Shown piece after piece: positions 39,190 through 43,459 of a stretch of 43,459 nt of DNA. Made by a program: the position numbers and the translations under genes. The stretch covers positions 75,655 through 119,113 of the forward strand of contig DFOA01000036.1 of assembly GCA_002381185.1 (NCBI GenBank). Reading direction: 5' to 3'. This stretch comes from Firmicutes bacterium UBA3553 (GTDB lineage Bacteria; Bacillota; Clostridia; Tissierellales; Sedimentibacteraceae). The stretch's first letter is position 1; every line of letters begins with the position of its first letter. The notes beneath the pieces are model-generated. The model did not search any database. It was not told the origin of the DNA and worked only from the letters and a program-made list of their open reading frames with translations.

Positions 39190-40620
39190 ATGAAAGAACT
39201 TAATATTATTTCGGGGATTAAACAGTATCGAAGCGAAGTAGATACGAATTTTCACATGCCTGGTCATAAAGGTAAAAATGGTATTTTAGACGAAATAGGA
39301 AACAATCTGAATTTTTATGACATAACAGAAACTTTAGGTACAGACAATTTGCATTACCCGACAGGTTTTTTAAAAGATGCCATGGATTATATTGCTGAAT
39401 CTTATGGTGCTAAAAAATCATATATGGTCGTCAACGGGACATCCTGTGGAATCATATCGGCCATAATGGCGTGTACTAACCCCGGAGATAAGATAATTGT
39501 GCAGAGAGACTGTCACAAATCCGTTTATAATGCTTGTATATTAGGAGATTTAAAGTTACATTATTTATATCCGGAATTTAATAAGAAGCATGGTCTAAAT
39601 TTTAGTATAAGTTTAGAAAAACTTGAACAAATGCTTATAGATAATCCGGATGTGAAGATGGTAGTATTAACATATCCTACATTTTACGGTATTTGCTTTG
39701 ATGTGAAGAAAGCAGCCGAAATAGTTCATAAGTATGATAAAATTCTTATGATAGATGAAGCTCACGGTTCACACCTACATTTTTGTAAGGATTTATTGCC
39801 ACCTTCAGCTGAAAGCTCAGGCGCTGATATAGTTACGCAAAGTACCCACAAAACACTTCCTTGCATGACACAAGGTTCGATTTTGCATGTATGTTCAGAC
39901 AGAGTTGACAGAAGCAATATAGCATCAATGCTTAGAATGCTTCAAACTACATCTCCATCATATATTCTGATGGCTTCAATTGAAAATGCGGTACATTGGA
40001 TGAATAAACATGGTGAAGAAAGACTGAAAAGAAACATAGAAGTATTTAAAAGAAGAACGTTGGAACTCAGAAGTATGGGAATCAATGTATTAGAAGATGA
40101 TTTTCTTATTAATGAGGGATGCTATGATTTTGATGCAACAAGAGCTGTTATCAGTATGAGTGAGCTTGGCATAACAGGAACTGAACTTCAGGAAATTTTA
40201 AGATACAAATATAAAATACAAATGGAATTTGCAGATTTGCAGTATACTGTAGGTTATATCACTGCTACTGATGAAATTGAAGATATAGATAGATTATTCG
40301 ACGCAGTTAAAGAAATCTACCTTGAAGAAAGCCAAAGCAAAGAAAAAAGAGAAATTGTTCAAATAGAACCTTTCCCGCAATTGCAGCATGAAAGAAAAAT
40401 GCGAAAGGCTTTCTATGCGGTAAATGAATTGGTAAATATGGATGATGCAATCGGCAGAACTGCTGCGGAATTCATTATACCATATCCGCCCGGAATTCCT
40501 TTGGTTTGCCCAGGAGAGATAATTATACAGGACACTATAGATTATGTTAAAGTTATGCTTGATAATAATATTAACGTAAATGGTGTCGACAAAAACAATC
40601 AAGTGAGAGTTGTTAAATGA
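39190..40620 (+). CDS. PLP-dependent Orn/Lys/Arg decarboxylase family protein (YaaO type)
   Basis: This 476-residue fold-type I PLP enzyme opens with the family motif FHMPGHKG (near residues 22-29). It has NGTSCGIISAIMA for cofactor phosphate contact, DEAHGSHLHF (Asp pairing with PLP nitrogen) and the Schiff-base Lys221 in STHKTLP. The family decarboxylates arginine, lysine or ornithine; the substrate here cannot be fixed. It lacks the N-terminal wing domain of the large inducible decarboxylases, like Bacillus YaaO/SpeA. The gene overlaps tmk by 4 bases (ATGA), the conserved yaaO-tmk arrangement. Confidence 0.92.
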   Translation: MKELNIISGIKQYRSEVDTNFHMPGHKGKNGILDEIGNNLNFYDITETLGTDNLHYPTGFLKDAMDYIAESYGAKKSYMVVNGTSCGIISAIMACTNPGDKIIVQRDCHKSVYNACILGDLKLHYLYPEFNKKHGLNFSISLEKLEQMLIDNPDVKMVVLTYPTFYGICFDVKKAAEIVHKYDKILMIDEAHGSHLHFCKDLLPPSAESSGADIVTQSTHKTLPCMTQGSILHVCSDRVDRSNIASMLRMLQTTSPSYILMASIENAVHWMNKHGEERLKRNIEVFKRRTLELRSMGINVLEDDFLINEGCYDFDATRAVISMSELGITGTELQEILRYKYKIQMEFADLQYTVGYITATDEIEDIDRLFDAVKEIYLEESQSKEKREIVQIEPFPQLQHERKMRKAFYAVNELVNMDDAIGRTAAEFIIPYPPGIPLVCPGEIIIQDTIDYVKVMLDNNINVNGVDKNNQVRVVK

Positions 40621-41228
40621 GAGGAATCTTTATAGTATTAGAAGGTCCGGATGGTTCCGGCAAGAGTACAATGGCTAAGAAAATAGGCGATTATTACAGG
40701 GGAAAAGGCAGAGAAATTGAATTTACCAGAGAACCCGGCGGAACTAAAATAGGCGAAAAAGTGAGAAAACTTATTCTGGACAAAAACAATACGGAAATGG
40801 ATTACAGAACAGAAGCTTTGCTCTATGCTGCGGCTAGAGCACAGCTTGTTTCTGAAAAAATAAAACCTTGGCTTAATGAAGGCAAAATTGTTATAAGCGA
40901 GAGATACGTTTATTCAAGTCTTGTTTATCAGGGCATAGGCAGAGGCTTAGGGGTTGAAGAGGTTAAAAAAATCAATGATTTTGCCATTGATGGGCTTAAA
41001 CCTGACATGGTATTGCTTCTGGATGTTAATCCCGAAAAAGGTTTAAAAAGAAAACTTAATATCAATGGGGGAGACAGACTTGAAAATGAAGATATTTCAT
41101 TTCACAAGGAAGTGTATGGAGGCTACAAGTCTCTTATACAGTTCTTCCCCGAAATAAAGACAATAAATGCTGAAAGAACTATTGATGAAATATTTTATGA
41201 AATAAAAAAAATAATTAATTCAATATAA
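40617..41228 (+). CDS. tmk: Thymidylate kinase
   Basis: This 203-residue P-loop kinase converts dTMP to dTDP. It has the P-loop GPDGSGKST (residues 10-18), the DR[YH]-type equivalent in ISERYVYSSLVYQG, and FTREPGGTKIGEKVRKL. Size and motifs are standard. Translation is coupled to the preceding decarboxylase gene by the ATGA overlap. Confidence 0.97.
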   Translation: MRGIFIVLEGPDGSGKSTMAKKIGDYYRGKGREIEFTREPGGTKIGEKVRKLILDKNNTEMDYRTEALLYAAARAQLVSEKIKPWLNEGKIVISERYVYSSLVYQGIGRGLGVEEVKKINDFAIDGLKPDMVLLLDVNPEKGLKRKLNINGGDRLENEDISFHKEVYGGYKSLIQFFPEIKTINAERTIDEIFYEIKKIINSI

Positions 41229-41249
41229 CGAAATTACAAGGAGGAAATT

Positions 41250-41582
41250 ATGAAATCGATAACTGCCATAGTTCAAAATGATGATGCAAATAAACTGATA
41301 TCCGCACTGAGAGAGAATGGTTTTTCTTCTACCAAGATGTCATCAACCGGAGGATTTTTGAGTTCAGGAAACACAACTATAATTTCTTTGGTTGAGGACG
41401 ACAGAGTTGATGAAGAAATAGAAATAATCAGAAAAATATGCAAATTAAAAAAGAAAATTACGGCAGCAATACCTCCCAGTTCTTTTAGCACAGTAGGCGG
41501 ATATTTACCTCAGACAATTGAAGTTACTGTTGGAGGAGCGGTTGTATTTGTAACAAATGTTGAACGGTTTGAAAAAATTTAG
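41250..41582 (+). CDS. darA: Cyclic di-AMP receptor DarA (YaaQ/PstA, PII-like)
   Basis: This 110-residue PII-like protein binds c-di-AMP in Firmicutes. It shows KSITAIVQNDDANKLISALR at the start, the glycine-rich STGGFLSSGNTTII loop that contacts the ligand, and the C-terminal VGGAVVFVTNVERFEKI. The position between tmk and holB matches Bacillus yaaQ; the usual yaaR gene between yaaQ and holB is missing here. AAGGAGG precedes the ATG. Confidence 0.95.
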   Translation: MKSITAIVQNDDANKLISALRENGFSSTKMSSTGGFLSSGNTTIISLVEDDRVDEEIEIIRKICKLKKKITAAIPPSSFSTVGGYLPQTIEVTVGGAVVFVTNVERFEKI

Positions 41583-41593
41583 GTGATGATAAT

Positions 41594-42574
41594 ATGCTTT
41601 ACAGCCAGATAGCAGGACAAGAAGAAATTAAAACATCCTTAATAAAATCCATAAATAACAACAAGGTATCCCACTGCTATATATTTGAAGGACCAAAAGG
41701 CATGGGCAAATATGATTTAGCTCTTGTATTTGCCCAGTCTTTGCTATGCTCAAACTTTACTTCAAACCCTTGCAACGAATGCTTAAGCTGCATTAAAATC
41801 AATTCCGGCAACCACCCTGATTTGCATACAATAAACAATGATGAAACAACAATAAAACGTGAAGAAATAGACACGCTTATAGAATCAGTCTATAAGAAGC
41901 CGTACGAATCGGATAAAAAGGTGTATATCATAAAGGGTGCCCATGAAATGACGGCTCAGGCTGCCAACACATTTTTAAAAACATTGGAGGAACCTCCGGG
42001 AGACTCTGTTATTATACTTTTAACATATAACGCTAATCTATTGCTTCCTACCATTGTATCAAGGTGTCAGACTGTGAAGTTCAGGAATGTCAGCAAGGAA
42101 ACAATAAAGACATATTTACAAAAAAATTATGGCACATCTGATGAAATTACAGATTTAGCCGCCGAATACTCAAAAGGAATATTGAACAGGGCAGTTAATA
42201 TAGTTAACGGAAATGACGGCATTCTGAGTAAGAGAGCAGAAATTATTAAATTATTTGAAAAAATTATAAGTGCAGATTCGGAAATAATTTATGAATTAGA
42301 AAGTTACTTTGAAGAGAATAAAGATAATATAGATATAATCATCGAAATTATAATGATGTGGATACGAGACGTCATGTTTGTGAAAAACAACCTGGATGAT
42401 CTTGTAATAAATAAAGATTATATACAGCTTGCGAAAATGCATGTGCGGTTAATGAAAGGCAATAACGATTTAATTGAGATTATGCAAGGCACCAGTGATA
42501 ATATAAAGAGCAATGTTAACTATAAACTTGCAATAGATAATATGCTTTTAAAGATTCAGGAGGTCTTTAAATGA
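41594..42574 (+). CDS. holB: DNA polymerase III subunit delta prime
   Basis: This 326-residue clamp-loader subunit of the AAA+ fold has a modified P-loop (GPKGMGKYD, with Tyr where Ser/Thr is usual), a zinc module with four Cys (CSNFTSNPCNECLSC), the segment FLKTLEEPPGDSVIIL, and the sensor/SRC motif VSRCQTV. It opens the sliding clamp with DnaX and HolA. The stop overlaps ricT by 4 bases. Confidence 0.95.
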   Translation: MLYSQIAGQEEIKTSLIKSINNNKVSHCYIFEGPKGMGKYDLALVFAQSLLCSNFTSNPCNECLSCIKINSGNHPDLHTINNDETTIKREEIDTLIESVYKKPYESDKKVYIIKGAHEMTAQAANTFLKTLEEPPGDSVIILLTYNANLLLPTIVSRCQTVKFRNVSKETIKTYLQKNYGTSDEITDLAAEYSKGILNRAVNIVNGNDGILSKRAEIIKLFEKIISADSEIIYELESYFEENKDNIDIIIEIIMMWIRDVMFVKNNLDDLVINKDYIQLAKMHVRLMKGNNDLIEIMQGTSDNIKSNVNYKLAIDNMLLKIQEVFK

Positions 42575-43452
42575 TAAAGGTAGTAGGCGTAAGATTTAAG
42601 AAAGCTGGCAAGATATACTATTTTGACCCTGACAAGAAGTGGATTAATGAAGGTGACAATGTAATAGTAGAAACTATTAGAGGAATTGAGTACGGTCAGG
42701 TTGTTGTAGGACCCAAAATGGTGAAGGAAGAAGATATAGTACAACCATTGAAAAAAGTTTTAAGGCTTGCAACAGAAGAAGATATAAAATGCAATCAAGA
42801 AAATAAAGAAAAAGAAAAAATCGCTTTTGATCTGTGCCTGAAAAAAATTGAAGAGCACGGACTGGAAATGAAGCTTGTTGATATAGAATACACATTTGAC
42901 AACAATAAGGTTATTTTTTATTTTACGGCAGATGGAAGAATCGACTTCAGAGAACTTGTAAAAGACCTTGCTTCGATATTCAGAACCAGAATTGAGCTTA
43001 GGCAGATTGGTGTAAGGGACGAAGCTAAAATGATAGGAGGATTGGGTCCTTGCGGAAGGCCTATGTGCTGTTCATCATTTCTGGGTGAGTTTTATCCTGT
43101 ATCAATAAAGATGGCTAAGGAACAAAAATTATCGTTGAATCCTGCCAAGATTTCAGGCATATGTTCAAGACTCATGTGCTGCTTAAATTATGAACATGAA
43201 GTATATGAAGAAAATATAAAAGAACTTCCTGATGTTGGGGACAGAGTTCAAGTTGCAGGAACAAACAAGGTAGGAATAGTTCTTGATATAAATCCGTTAT
43301 TTAAAACTGCAAAGGTCAATGTTAATAAGCCGGATGGAACGGTTGAAATTGAAGAAATCAGCGGTTCGGACCTTAAGGTTATAGAAGAAGGCGTTATGAA
43401 ACATAAACAGGAAGACGTCAATTTGGAAGAATTAAAAGAATTAGAAGATTAA
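42571..43452 (+). CDS. ricT: RicT/YaaT, PSP1-domain regulatory iron-sulfur protein
   Basis: This 293-residue protein has the PSP1 core (GVRFKKAGKIYYFDPDKKW, GIEYGQVVVGPKMV) and the Cys-rich region GPCGRPMCCSSF...CSRLMCCLNYEHEVY. In Bacillus that region binds a 4Fe-4S cluster in the Ric complex (RicA-RicF-RicT), which affects RNase Y-dependent mRNA maturation and the sporulation phosphorelay. The start lies in the holB stop (ATGA). The stop is 7 bases from the window end, so the frame is complete. Confidence 0.95.
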   Translation: MIKVVGVRFKKAGKIYYFDPDKKWINEGDNVIVETIRGIEYGQVVVGPKMVKEEDIVQPLKKVLRLATEEDIKCNQENKEKEKIAFDLCLKKIEEHGLEMKLVDIEYTFDNNKVIFYFTADGRIDFRELVKDLASIFRTRIELRQIGVRDEAKMIGGLGPCGRPMCCSSFLGEFYPVSIKMAKEQKLSLNPAKISGICSRLMCCLNYEHEVYEENIKELPDVGDRVQVAGTNKVGIVLDINPLFKTAKVNVNKPDGTVEIEEISGSDLKVIEEGVMKHKQEDVNLEELKELED

Positions 43453-43459
43453 AAAAACC

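Noticed and set aside
41250..42574. Missing yaaR between darA and holB as a deletion event
   Set aside because: The 11-base gap is tight and shows no relic. Absence of yaaR is common in Clostridia, so this is not evidence of a recent change.

Overview
The window is chromosomal DNA from a low-GC, spore-forming, anaerobic Firmicute of the Clostridia/Tissierellia type. A Sedimentibacter-like amino-acid fermenter would fit, but that name is an inference. Supporting signs are AT-rich coding with AGGAGG-type ribosome sites, a full Rnf operon, a HydA-like iron-sulfur protein, spore-coat and pro-sigmaK-processing genes (SpoIVFA/SpoIVFB-like, BofA), and the Bacillus-type yaaO-tmk-yaaQ-holB-yaaT block.

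Layout. 1-4.0 kb: MacAB-like ABC exporter (ATPase, unusually long adaptor, permease), closed by a terminator. 4.2-6.9 kb: MscS channel, FlK-like thioesterase, NrdR, DUF4241 protein. 6.9-8.7 kb: an intact IS1182-type element that split a perfect 69-bp palindrome. 8.7-9.7 kb: CorA on the minus strand. 9.9-18.3 kb: one long plus-strand run of NusG-II protein, Gx transporter, DUF4321, Maf, RadC, MreB, MreC, MreD and a very large class B PBP (cell elongation). 18.4-20.4 kb: MinD/ParA-like ATPase, SpoIVFA-like and SpoIVFB-like proteins. 20.7-22.0 kb: amidase with SH3 domain, then two small CotF-like coat genes on the minus strand. 22.2-24.4 kb: HD-GYP protein, short recombinase gene and tRNA-Leu(GAG). 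24.5-29.1 kb: PhzF-like protein, then a conserved set of DRTGG / HATPase / H-cluster protein / DRTGG / PHP / HATPase. 29.2-34.2 kb: rnfCDGEAB. 34.2-36.4 kb: nicotinamidase and nicotinate phosphoribosyltransferase (NAD salvage) behind a perfect promoter. 36.5-37.7 kb: CofE-like ligase on the minus strand. 37.8-39.1 kb: FUSC membrane protein, BofA and a small membrane ORF. 39.2-43.5 kb: Orn/Lys/Arg decarboxylase-like enzyme, Tmk, DarA, HolB, RicT.

The most interesting stretch is 22.9-24.0 kb. A 186-residue tyrosine recombinase of FimB/FimE size lies between two inverted copies of a 33-bp dyad (29 of 33 bases identical by eye). Just inside the right copy is a perfect TTGACA-17-TATAAT promoter that points at no gene. 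Inversion between the copies would turn that promoter towards a 25-codon leader ORF and the HD-GYP (predicted c-di-GMP phosphodiesterase) gene, whose start overlaps the leader stop. I read this as a candidate self-encoded phase-variation switch for c-di-GMP signalling, shown here in the predicted OFF state. The parts are visible in the sequence; the switching itself is inference.
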